8,113 bases of DNA, taken from contig JARFQK010000252.1 of the NCBI GenBank assembly GCA_029287815.1, forward strand, positions 1 to 8,113. Direction: 5' to 3'. Below are positions 1-5,865 of this stretch, one piece after another. Each line of letters starts with the position of its first letter. Positions within the stretch are counted from its first letter, which is position 1. The DNA comes from Gammaproteobacteria bacterium. Lineage in GTDB: Bacteria > Pseudomonadota > Gammaproteobacteria > SZUA-229. Made by a program: the position numbers and the translations under genes. The notes beneath the pieces were generated by a model. It had not been told where the DNA came from. It ran no database searches and saw only the letters and a program-made list of their open reading frames with translations.

Positions 1-1389
1 GCCATTTTCATCGTAGAGGAAGTTCGCGTTGCCACGATCCCCTGACGGATCATAGTAACCTCTGTTCATCAACACCTCTTGGCGCATCGACTTGTGATAG
101 TTCGCGTAGCTCAGACCATCGAGCGGCACATCCGGGAGGCGCCCGATCTTGTATTTCATCGTTGCCCAACCCATGCCGTCGAGGTAGATCTGCTCATTCG
201 AGAACTCGGTCATCCTTCTGAAGATCTGCTCATCCAGCTCACCCGCGTTCTCGCCTGGGTGCCATTGGAGCGTATCCAGTAGCGGCATCAGATTCTCCTC
301 AAACGTTTTCGGCCGTTCGATATTCAACAGATATTCTCGTGAGAAAAGTATCGCCTTGAAGATATCCTCGAAAGTTTCCGGGTTGCTGTTCGCGATCGAA
401 TTGATCATGCTCTGACGGTACTCGAGATTGTCAGCACGTAGTTCAACGAAATAGTTGAAGATCACCTCAACCACGCGCGGTATCAACAACGGGTGGCCTG
501 CGATGACTTCATAGAGATCATCACAAGTCGTCACATAATTATTCTCGAGGAGCAACTGTGGCGTCGTGTTCGGAAAATCTGTGCGGCGGATCAGGTAGCC
601 GTCATCCTCGTTCGTCAGATACAGGTCTTTACAGGCAATACCACCGCGATACGAATCCTCTTCAGTTTCGAACAATCCCAAGTAGAGCTCATATGCCTCG
701 AGCGCGTGGTTTTCAGGTGAGCGGGAGACACGCCAGCGCGCCAGTGATGTCAGATTCGAGCGAATCACTTGACGAATTGGCGTCCCGTCCTGGAGGTTGG
801 TCACCAGAAATCGGTACATGTTCTGCACGTCGGTATAGTCCGTGCTCTCCATTTCCTCGGCCGGAGAGAACATGATGGTATTGATCAGCACATAAGCCAT
901 CCAATGCACGAACATATCGCGACTGATGGGATATTCTTTGATGCGTGCCAAAGGCACTTGCTTGGCGCGTTCGTTATTACGCGTGTTCGAATCGGTATCA
1001 AAACGGTACTTGGCAACGTCCGGGTCGGGGTTGCCCTCTTCATCGAGACCATCGATCAAGGTGTCAACAGCTAGAACGTCGGCCGGGTTCATGTCTGTTT
1101 CGATCGCGGCTTTGATATCGTTCAGAAATCTGGCGCTTTTTGGCTGCAGACTGGCCATGCCTGCATCAAGATTAAAATAGTCCTCGACTGAAACACCACG
1201 CAGCATCGTACCCAACAGCTTATTGGCTACTAAGTATTGCTCTTCGGCAGGCAGCGCATTGAACTCGCCTTGTGAAAGCGCTGCGGCGGCGCCGCCAGCA
1301 GCATACTCACTCTGTCCTTCCGGCAGGCCGGGATCGCAACCCATCACGATCATGGACATTATGATGATTAACGATTTGTTGAACCTCAT
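1..1389 (-). CDS. Large lipoprotein of unrecognised family, N-terminal part (C-terminus outside window)
   Basis: One uninterrupted minus-strand frame of 463 codons runs from an ATG at 1389 off the left edge. An AGAGGT ribosome-binding site lies about six bases upstream of the ATG. Residues 1-18 form a lipoprotein signal (MRFNKS, hydrophobic Ile/Met stretch, lipobox V-M-G-C with Cys18). The residue after Cys18 is Asp, which under the E. coli Lol rule would favour retention at the inner membrane. Residues 30-40 are Ala/Gly-rich; the rest looks globular, acidic and helical, with no transmembrane segment after the signal. Two further cysteines (253 and 289) could pair; there is no CxxCH haem motif. 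Residues 335-375 (FEDIFKAILFSREYLL, then ERPKTFEENL) faintly recall the ends of DUF1800-type or planctomycete-type secreted proteins, but I would not assign a family. The coding call is secure; the function is unknown. Confidence 0.85.
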   Translation of the reverse strand, partial: MRFNKSLIIIMSMIVMGCDPGLPEGQSEYAAGGAAAALSQGEFNALPAEEQYLVANKLLGTMLRGVSVEDYFNLDAGMASLQPKSARFLNDIKAAIETDMNPADVLAVDTLIDGLDEEGNPDPDVAKYRFDTDSNTRNNERAKQVPLARIKEYPISRDMFVHWMAYVLINTIMFSPAEEMESTDYTDVQNMYRFLVTNLQDGTPIRQVIRSNLTSLARWRVSRSPENHALEAYELYLGLFETEEDSYRGGIACKDLYLTNEDDGYLIRRTDFPNTTPQLLLENNYVTTCDDLYEVIAGHPLLIPRVVEVIFNYFVELRADNLEYRQSMINSIANSNPETFEDIFKAILFSREYLLNIERPKTFEENLMPLLDTLQWHPGENAGELDEQIFRRMTEFSNEQIYLDGMGWATMKYKIGRLPDVPLDGLSYANYHKSMRQEVLMNRGYYDPSGDRGNANFLYDENG

Positions 1390-1461
1390 CAGCAACCTCT
1401 CTGTACGTCAGGTATCCGTGTACGTTAGTTTCTTGGGACTGGCCCGAAGTAGTGATCAAGA

Positions 1462-1491
1462 ATTAACCATCTTTTTCCAAGGCCATGACAA
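1462..1491 (-). promoter_or_regulatory. Candidate sigma70 promoter for the minus-strand lipoprotein
   Basis: Read on the minus strand, TTGTCA (1486-1491) and GTTAAT (1462-1467) are separated by 18 bases, giving 5/6 and 4/6 matches to the consensus. Transcription would start near 1455, leaving a leader of about 65 bases before the ATG at 1389. The match is moderate and other combinations in this AT-rich stretch are possible. Confidence 0.3.
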
Positions 1492-1745
1492 TTCAAACAA
1501 CTGGCAGGTAGCCTTGATTCAATTCGACATCGTCAGGTTATGTCAGGCGAAAATTCAAACGCACACGCAGAACCTAATCGTTTGAAAATTTTTGCATTTT
1601 TGGCCGCAAGACAAGCAGTCGGGGGGGCAAACTTCAATACAGTGTAGCACCATAAAGCGCTTTCAGGACTACGATCCGACGGGCTGGGCACGCATCCCGA
1701 CGAACCGTATTTTTGAGACAATTGCCAGGTTTATTAACGAAAAAC

Positions 1746-1774
1746 TGTAAACAATATTTACGATATGCTATAGT
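1746..1774 (+). promoter_or_regulatory. Candidate extended -10 promoter with overlapping inverted repeat, upstream of the thioredoxin gene
   Basis: TATAGT (1769-1774) is preceded by TG one base upstream (1766-1767), forming an extended -10 element. TGTAAA (1746-1751) sits 17 bases upstream as a weak -35 (3/6). The same TGTAAA is the left arm of an imperfect inverted repeat TGTAAA-CAATA-TTTACG (1746-1762), so a repressor or activator bound there would overlap the polymerase site. The leader to the ATG at 1946 would be about 165 bases, rather long, which lowers confidence that this drives the thioredoxin gene. Confidence 0.4.
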
Positions 1775-1945
1775 TCGTCAAAGTGTAGAGTCAAGCAAAA
1801 ACCATGAATGTTGTCTTCACTCACAAACACGCCGAGCCCACAAATGCTCCAAAACGCTGATTGTTGAATACACGGCGAAGGTTGCCGCCAGTGTCCTGTT
1901 ACCCTCGAAGGGCGCTGTGTTTAATGAACGATTTTGGAGTTCGCA

Positions 1946-2455
1946 ATGCGTATTTCTTTGAGCCATATTGCCATTACCGCTGTAGCGATATACAGCTTTC
2001 TATCACCCTCGTTTGCTCTCGCCCAAAAAGCGCCCGGCTTTAGCTTGCCCGGACAGAACAACACAATCCAGCTCTCGAAATACAAAGGCCAGGTGGTGTA
2101 TCTTGACTTTTGGGCGTCCTGGTGCGAACCGTGCAAGCGTTCGTTTCCGTGGATGAACGAGTTGCAGACACACTACGGTGACGAAGGCTTCAAGATTATC
2201 GCAGTAAATCTCGATGAATCCCGAAAGGAAGCGAATGAATTTCTAAGGAAGATGCCGGCGAAATTTGACATTGGCTTTGACAATAGTGGGAAAACGGCTG
2301 AAGCGTATAACCTCAAAGCCATGCCAAGTTCCTTCCTGATCGACAGGAACGGCAACCTGGTGCACAAGAGCCTTGGTTATCGTGCTGAAGAGAAAAAAAT
2401 AATCGAAAAGAAGATCAAGCAGCTGGTCGACAAACGCGTCGTTGCAAACCGCTAA
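1946..2455 (+). CDS. Secreted TlpA/ResA-like thiol-disulfide oxidoreductase (thioredoxin fold)
   Basis: A 169-residue protein. The ATG at 1946 is chosen because GGAG (1936-1939) lies six bases upstream; the in-frame TTG at 1934 overlaps that site. Residues 1-26 are a Sec signal peptide ending A-L-A before QKAPGF, so the mature enzyme is periplasmic. The mature part begins with the usual TlpA/AhpC-TSA segment (APGFSLPG..., residues 29-46), followed by VVYLDFWASWCEPCK. Cys60 and Cys63 form the redox CEPC pair, and Pro127 in AMPSSFLID is the cis-proline of thioredoxin folds. Family knowledge: such proteins reduce or exchange disulfides in exported proteins, often in cytochrome c maturation or repair. 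No cytochrome biogenesis gene is nearby, so the partner is unknown. It is a single-gene unit closed by a strong terminator. The C-terminus (residues 148-165) is very Lys/Glu-rich and probably helical. Confidence 0.93.
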   Translation: MRISLSHIAITAVAIYSFLSPSFALAQKAPGFSLPGQNNTIQLSKYKGQVVYLDFWASWCEPCKRSFPWMNELQTHYGDEGFKIIAVNLDESRKEANEFLRKMPAKFDIGFDNSGKTAEAYNLKAMPSSFLIDRNGNLVHKSLGYRAEEKKIIEKKIKQLVDKRVVANR

Positions 2456-2468
2456 ATTATTCAAAGGC

Positions 2469-2493
2469 AAAATCACAGGGACGTGATTTTTTT
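2469..2493 (+). terminator. Intrinsic terminator after the thioredoxin gene
   Basis: AAAATCAC (2469-2476) pairs perfectly with GTGATTTT (2483-2490) across a six-base loop AGGGAC, and the T run continues to 2493. It begins 13 bases after the TAA stop at 2453-2455. This separates the thioredoxin transcript from the next plus-strand gene. Confidence 0.85.
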
Positions 2494-2519
2494 ATTCTTC
2501 AACTCGTAACATTAACCCT

Positions 2520-2570
2520 ATGAAGGCAAAACGCTCGATCTTCACGACTCAATCCGACGCAACCCTATGA
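2520..2570 (+). CDS. Possible 16-codon leader peptide overlapping the next start codon
   Basis: ATG at 2520 opens a 16-residue frame (MKAKRSIFTTQSDATL) whose TGA stop at 2568-2570 overlaps the ATG at 2567 of the following gene as ATGA. That arrangement fits translational coupling, and the downstream gene has no visible ribosome-binding site of its own. However, this ATG also lacks a clear upstream Shine-Dalgarno sequence, and short frames of this size occur by chance. It is recorded as a possibility only. Confidence 0.18.
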   Translation: MKAKRSIFTTQSDATL

Positions 2571-3766
2571 CTCCCCTCATGTCGACAGAGCGCCTGCTGG
2601 TAAGATTACGTGAGTTCAGGCGCCTGCTCCGTGATCAGAAGATGCATCTGTATCGTGTAGGTATCATTCTGTTCGCCACCCTGGGTTACGTTGCAATATT
2701 ACTGTTCCCTGTGCTGCTGTTGACCAGCACCTTCAGTATCTACCAGGAATTCTTCCTGCGCGAGAGCATTGCCTGGCATAGCGTATCGATCTGGCTGGCT
2801 ATTGCAATCATTTCCGGCCTTGTCAGTTACCGCCTCACCCAATACAAGCGACCGCCTCTCGAGGGACTCAGACTTGCTGAAGACAAAGCGCCGGAGCTGT
2901 TCAATCAGATTGAGCAGCTCGAGTCGTGCTTCAAGCGATCCGTCATCGATCAAGTTGTCATCACATCGAATTACCAACTCGATATTGGCAAGATACCAAG
3001 AACAGCCTTCCCAGCGGCAACGCTCAACACACTGATCATTGGACTGCCGGTGCTGCATTGCCTGAATGCAACGCAGTTTGAGCGACTGCTCGCGCGCCGA
3101 CTCATTCAGTTTTTCAAACGAGACAACTTGGTAACGCTTTGGTTGTCTCAGCGACGGGTCGTTTGGCAGCAATACCGGCTTGGCTACGCAGCGCAAAAAG
3201 GTTTTGGCACCGAACCGTTGGCATGGTTTTTCTCCTTGTATTCACCGCTGTATTCATCTCTGTCTTTACAAGTCGCGCGTCAAAGCGAGCTCAACGCCGA
3301 TTTTTGTGCGATGGAAATGTACAATGACGAACAAGTACGAGAGATGATCACTGCAGATGCGGTCTGTCGCCATTATCTGAAGATACGTTACTGGCCGGCT
3401 GTGGATAAGATTGCCGCTATGAATACCGCGACCACACCGACCCCGCACAAGAAAATGGCCACAGCTATGAATGCGAACTTTTCCGGGGATAAGCTCGCAA
3501 TGTTCATTGAAGAAACCTTCGATGCAGAATCAGATCAGGACGATCCGGCGCCATCTTTACGGGATCGAATCTACAACATCGGCCACGACCGCCCGCGCAT
3601 GGAACAAGCCGACGCGCCGGCAGCGGCAACCCATTACCTGGGTGCCTATAACGAAAACATTACCGCGCTGATCGACAAGCTTTGGCTGAAAAGCCGATTA
3701 GCCAACAGAAAGAGACGACAACGAGATCCCACGCCAACCGAGACCCTGCCATTGAACAGCAGCTGA
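2567..3766 (+). CDS. Membrane-anchored M48-like protein with lost HExxH motif (probable pseudoprotease)
   Basis: A 399-residue protein. Two transmembrane segments are evident (about residues 31-54 and 70-88), then a soluble domain whose layout follows M48 peptidases: LRLAEDKAPELFNQIEQL (101-118), QVVITSNYQLDIG (129-141), LIIGLPVLHCLNATQFERLLA (156-176). At the point where M48 enzymes have AHELGHF this protein has ARRLIQF (176-182), so both zinc-binding histidines and the catalytic glutamate are absent. The later ExxAD motif is retained (E241-L-N-A-D245), and SLRDRI (330-335) matches the PSLxxRI segment near the end of the family domain. The inference is a catalytically dead homologue with a structural or regulatory role. 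The tail (378-399) is basic then Pro/Thr-rich. The start is uncertain: ATG at 2567 or 2579 are both possible, neither with a good ribosome-binding site. It converges on the DUF4136 gene with seven bases between stops. Confidence 0.85.
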   Translation: MTPLMSTERLLVRLREFRRLLRDQKMHLYRVGIILFATLGYVAILLFPVLLLTSTFSIYQEFFLRESIAWHSVSIWLAIAIISGLVSYRLTQYKRPPLEGLRLAEDKAPELFNQIEQLESCFKRSVIDQVVITSNYQLDIGKIPRTAFPAATLNTLIIGLPVLHCLNATQFERLLARRLIQFFKRDNLVTLWLSQRRVVWQQYRLGYAAQKGFGTEPLAWFFSLYSPLYSSLSLQVARQSELNADFCAMEMYNDEQVREMITADAVCRHYLKIRYWPAVDKIAAMNTATTPTPHKKMATAMNANFSGDKLAMFIEETFDAESDQDDPAPSLRDRIYNIGHDRPRMEQADAPAAATHYLGAYNENITALIDKLWLKSRLANRKRRQRDPTPTETLPLNSS

Positions 3767-3773
3767 TCGCAGC

Positions 3774-4328
3774 TCAGTCTGGAGGAAACTGTTCGAGTAT
3801 CTTCTGAACATTGAGATTGATCTGTTCCGTGACCCGCTCGGGAGCATCGTGCTTATCAATGACCTGTGAACTGATGCCGCGCCAGACCAATTGATTTGCG
3901 GCGGTGCTGTGAAAGTCGATATACAGCGTCCCTTCGTCGTACTGCCTGATATCAGGCGCTGTACTGACAACCACGCCGCCAACTTGACCGTAACCGCCCG
4001 TGCCGACCCCAATCGTCGTGCCAACATTGCTACTATGGATCTTGCTTTCCACGGTCAGGTTATAGTCGATCAAGAAGTCTGGTGCTTCGTCTGCGTACAC
4101 GATGCCCTTGGCTTGCAGCTCACGCTCGACCGCATCTCGAATTCGGCTTGCGACTAACGGGCTCAGCTCGGGCTGTTCGCCCCGCTCGACATCAAGAGTT
4201 TCTTTCCACTGGTATGTTTTCAACGTGGAAAAATCGGCCTCTTTGGCGTAATCCTGACTTACCGTGATACCAGAACAGCCCGATACCATCAGCGCAATGA
4301 AAAACGGGGCGATGACTGATGATTTCAT
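3774..4328 (-). CDS. DUF4136 domain lipoprotein
   Basis: A 184-residue protein. The ATG at 4328 is chosen because AAAGGA (4337-4342) sits eight bases upstream; in-frame ATGs at 4337 and 4346 lie in or before that site. Residues 1-18 are a lipoprotein signal with lipobox V-S-G-C (Cys18) followed by Ser, consistent with delivery to the outer membrane. The mature part shows the family's usual pattern: VSQDYAKEADFSTLKTYQW (23-41), APDFLIDYNL (82-91), a Gly-rich stretch GVGTGGYGQVGG (107-118), and EGTLYIDFHSTAANQLVWRG (132-151). The length is typical of the family. DUF4136 proteins are common envelope lipoproteins of no established activity. It is transcribed alone and diverges from the repeat protein gene at 4528. 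Confidence 0.92.
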   Translation of the reverse strand: MKSSVIAPFFIALMVSGCSGITVSQDYAKEADFSTLKTYQWKETLDVERGEQPELSPLVASRIRDAVERELQAKGIVYADEAPDFLIDYNLTVESKIHSSNVGTTIGVGTGGYGQVGGVVVSTAPDIRQYDEGTLYIDFHSTAANQLVWRGISSQVIDKHDAPERVTEQINLNVQKILEQFPPD

Positions 4329-4352
4329 GTTATTCATCCTTTGCATGATTCT

Positions 4353-4379
4353 ATGATATCAGAGATGATATGAATTCAA
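4353..4379 (-). promoter_or_regulatory. Candidate promoter of the DUF4136 gene
   Basis: On the minus strand TTGAAT (4374-4379) and TATCAT (4353-4358, 5/6 to TATAAT) are 15 bases apart, a short but usable spacing. The -10 lies within a small palindromic stretch TGATATCA (4354-4361). The start would fall near 4346, giving a leader of roughly 18-20 bases, just enough for the AAAGGA site. Confidence 0.35.
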
Positions 4380-4424
4380 CTCATTTTCAGATATTCGGTA
4401 CTTTTTTCGTGCAGAATCGGACAA

Positions 4425-4453
4425 TTGACATTATGCTATTGAATTTTAAACAC
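4425..4453 (+). promoter_or_regulatory. Candidate promoter of the repeat protein gene
   Basis: A perfect -35 hexamer TTGACA lies at 4425-4430 in an AT-rich stretch about 100 bases before the ATG at 4528. The best-spaced -10 candidate (TAAACA, 4447-4452, 16-base spacer) is only 3/6. An extended -10 (TG-C-TATTGA, 4434-4442) is also present but would need a different -35. A promoter in this interval is likely; its exact position is not settled. Confidence 0.35.
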
Positions 4454-4527
4454 CCCTGCCAGTCTAAGGTGACGTTCAACCGCGCGCCGGAGTCTAATCA
4501 CCAGTTGCTTCCCACAGGAGACCAGCA

Positions 4528-5865
4528 ATGTTAAATCGCAAAAATTTCCCGCTCACTACCGCCATATCGGCTATTTTGCTGGCCGCCAGTCAGGCACCTC
4601 AGGTTCTAGCAGCCGATGACGTTTATTCCAGCCAGGCTGCGCCACCAAAATTCACACCTGGTTACGAAAGCTATCCTCCGCCACCTCCGGGCGGATGGGA
4701 AGGCGTGATCGACAGTATCGACAAACAAACTCAACAGCAAAAACTGCAACGCGAGCAGGAACTGAGTGATCGCGTATCCCAGCAAAGCAGCAACATCCAG
4801 AGTCAGACAACACAAAGCCCACAGGACTACGGTGTGCCGGACTACGGCAGTAGCTCGCAAATGATGCAGCAGCCACAGGCCACGCCAGACTATCGCGCAC
4901 CGTCTTATGGCAGCACACAAATGCAGCGGCCAATGACCACGCCAGGCGCTACCACACCAGCCTATGGCACCCAACAGGCGCGTCAGCCGCAGACGATGCC
5001 AAGCGCCAGTACGCCGTCCTATGGCACCTCACAAATGCAGCGACCGCGGACCATGTCGGGATCCAGCACGCCTTACGGCACTTCACAGATGCAACAACCA
5101 CAAACCATGCCAGGCGCCGGCACGCCAGCTTACGGCAGCTCACGGATGCCACAGCCGCAAACCATGCCAGGCGCCAGCGCACCGGCTTACGGCGGCTCAC
5201 AGATGCAACAGCCGCAAACCATGCCAGGCGCTAGCGCACCGGCTTACGGCACCTCACAGATGCAGCAACCGCAAACAACACCCGGAGGGAGCATGCCTGT
5301 CTACGGCACCACGCCGATGCAGCAGCCCCCGGCCACGCCGGGCTACGCGCCCTATGGTTACGGTGCACCCGGCTATGGCATGCCCGGCTATGGTGTGCCC
5401 GGTTATGCTACGCCCGGTTACGGTGGCGTCAACAGACCCTATGGTGGCGGCCCCAATTTCAGAGGCCCTCGGGATCGGGGTCGAGGCGGCCGCAGCTCGC
5501 CCTGGGGCGGGAATATGCCCTGGGACAGCAACCGCGGTGGCCGCAGCATGCCTTGGGATAGCAATAGCATGCCGTGGGACAAAGGCGGGCGTGGCGGCTT
5601 CATGGATCAAGATTCTCTCGCCGATGCCTGGGACGACATGCTGAACAAACCTAGCGAGATGGGCACGATGCCCGGCGGCTGGACTGCGCCCTCGATCGGC
5701 GTACCAAATCCGGTCGACGTCGGTGACCAGTTCGGTACCGCCGCCGAGGACTTCCCCACCCAGATGCGCAACGTCTACGAGGACAACCGTCGCTCTAACA
5801 GCTACTACGACCAACCCTCCTACGACCAGCCCTACTACGAAGACAGAGGGGGCCCCGAATACTAA
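4528..5865 (+). CDS. Secreted low-complexity repeat protein (Gln/Pro/Met/Tyr/Gly-rich)
   Basis: A 445-residue protein with AGGAG (4516-4520) seven bases upstream of the ATG. Residues 1-28 are a Sec signal peptide (cleavage after QVLA). Then come YESYPPPPPGGWEG (47-60), a Gln-rich probably helical segment (66-97), and nine imperfect repeats of about 19 residues with consensus YGTSQMQQPQTMPGASAPA (106-272). These are followed by a PGYG tract (273-300), an Arg/Gly-rich linker, and three MPWD motifs (about 330-352). The last quarter (362-421) is different: DSLADAWDDMLNKPSEMG, then GGWTAPSIGVPNPVDVGDQF, with predicted helical and folded character, before a Tyr-rich tail. I do not recognise a named family. 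The composition suggests an intrinsically disordered, surface-exposed or matrix-type protein; that is inference. There is one transcription unit, ending just before a palindrome. Confidence 0.88.
   Translation: MLNRKNFPLTTAISAILLAASQAPQVLAADDVYSSQAAPPKFTPGYESYPPPPPGGWEGVIDSIDKQTQQQKLQREQELSDRVSQQSSNIQSQTTQSPQDYGVPDYGSSSQMMQQPQATPDYRAPSYGSTQMQRPMTTPGATTPAYGTQQARQPQTMPSASTPSYGTSQMQRPRTMSGSSTPYGTSQMQQPQTMPGAGTPAYGSSRMPQPQTMPGASAPAYGGSQMQQPQTMPGASAPAYGTSQMQQPQTTPGGSMPVYGTTPMQQPPATPGYAPYGYGAPGYGMPGYGVPGYATPGYGGVNRPYGGGPNFRGPRDRGRGGRSSPWGGNMPWDSNRGGRSMPWDSNSMPWDKGGRGGFMDQDSLADAWDDMLNKPSEMGTMPGGWTAPSIGVPNPVDVGDQFGTAAEDFPTQMRNVYEDNRRSNSYYDQPSYDQPYYEDRGGPEY
4843..5343 (+). repeat. Tandem 57-bp coding repeats, nine imperfect units
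   Basis: Units begin at the YG codons at 4843, 4906, 4963, 5020, 5074, 5131, 5188, 5245 and 5302. Most are 57 bp (19 codons); the first is 63 bp and the fourth 54 bp. All keep frame. Units starting at 5131, 5188 and 5245 are the most alike, pointing to recent duplication there; the outer units are more diverged. Length differences in whole codons fit slippage or unequal exchange under selection to stay open. Confidence 0.9.
5344..5590 (+). repeat. Short coding repeats: PGYG tract and MPWD motifs
   Basis: From 5344 to 5427 the gene encodes repeated G-Y-G/A plus x-P units (PGYGMPGYGVPGYATPGYGG). From about 5515 to 5585 there are three copies of MPWDSN or MPWDKG embedded in Gly/Arg-rich sequence. 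The codons of the copies vary (CCCTGGGAC, CCTTGGGAT, CCGTGGGAC), so the amino-acid motif looks maintained rather than freshly copied. Confidence 0.75.

Larger units (their letters stand above)
1390..1945. other. Divergent intergenic region of about 556 bp without a supported gene
   Basis: The region separates the minus-strand lipoprotein from the plus-strand thioredoxin gene. It contains only short open frames that lack ribosome-binding sites and recognisable protein features. Apart from the two promoter candidates listed separately, I see a run of seven G at 1621-1627 and no clear hairpin, RNA gene or repeat. Its unusual length leaves room for an unrecognised small RNA or a long regulated leader, but nothing in the sequence demands it. 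Confidence 0.5.

Noticed and set aside
1223..1585. Plus-strand frame of 120 codons over the lipoprotein start
   Set aside because: It is antisense to the signal peptide and start of the minus-strand lipoprotein and has no start signals; the lipoprotein has a lipobox and ribosome-binding site.
1713..1961. Open frame of 82 codons in the region before the thioredoxin gene
   Set aside because: It crosses the candidate promoter and the thioredoxin start, lacks a ribosome-binding site and shows no recognisable features.
2699..3196. Antisense frame of 165 codons opposite the M48-like gene
   Set aside because: No ribosome-binding site and lies wholly inside a gene whose sense protein has coherent membrane segments and family motifs.
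3761..3774. Small hairpin AGCTG-ATCG-CAGCT between the convergent genes, considered as a shared terminator
   Set aside because: The stem is only five base pairs and no T run follows in either direction.
4606..5200. Three overlapping antisense frames rich in Trp, Cys, Arg and Ala
   Set aside because: They mirror the Gln/Pro/Ala codons of the sense gene; composition is typical of shadow frames.
4843..5343. Regularly spaced repeats considered as a CRISPR array
   Set aside because: The 57-bp units are contiguous, without unique spacers, and encode in-frame amino-acid repeats.
4964..5644. Long open frame (226 codons) in the +2 register over the repeat protein gene, rich in Arg, Cys, His and Ala
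   Set aside because: It is a by-product of the in-phase 57-bp repeats, which keep alternative frames open. It has no ribosome-binding site, signal peptide or sensible composition, while the main frame has all of these.
5254..5814. Antisense open frame (186 codons) opposite the repeat protein
   Set aside because: Also a consequence of repetitive, biased codons; no start signals and no protein features.
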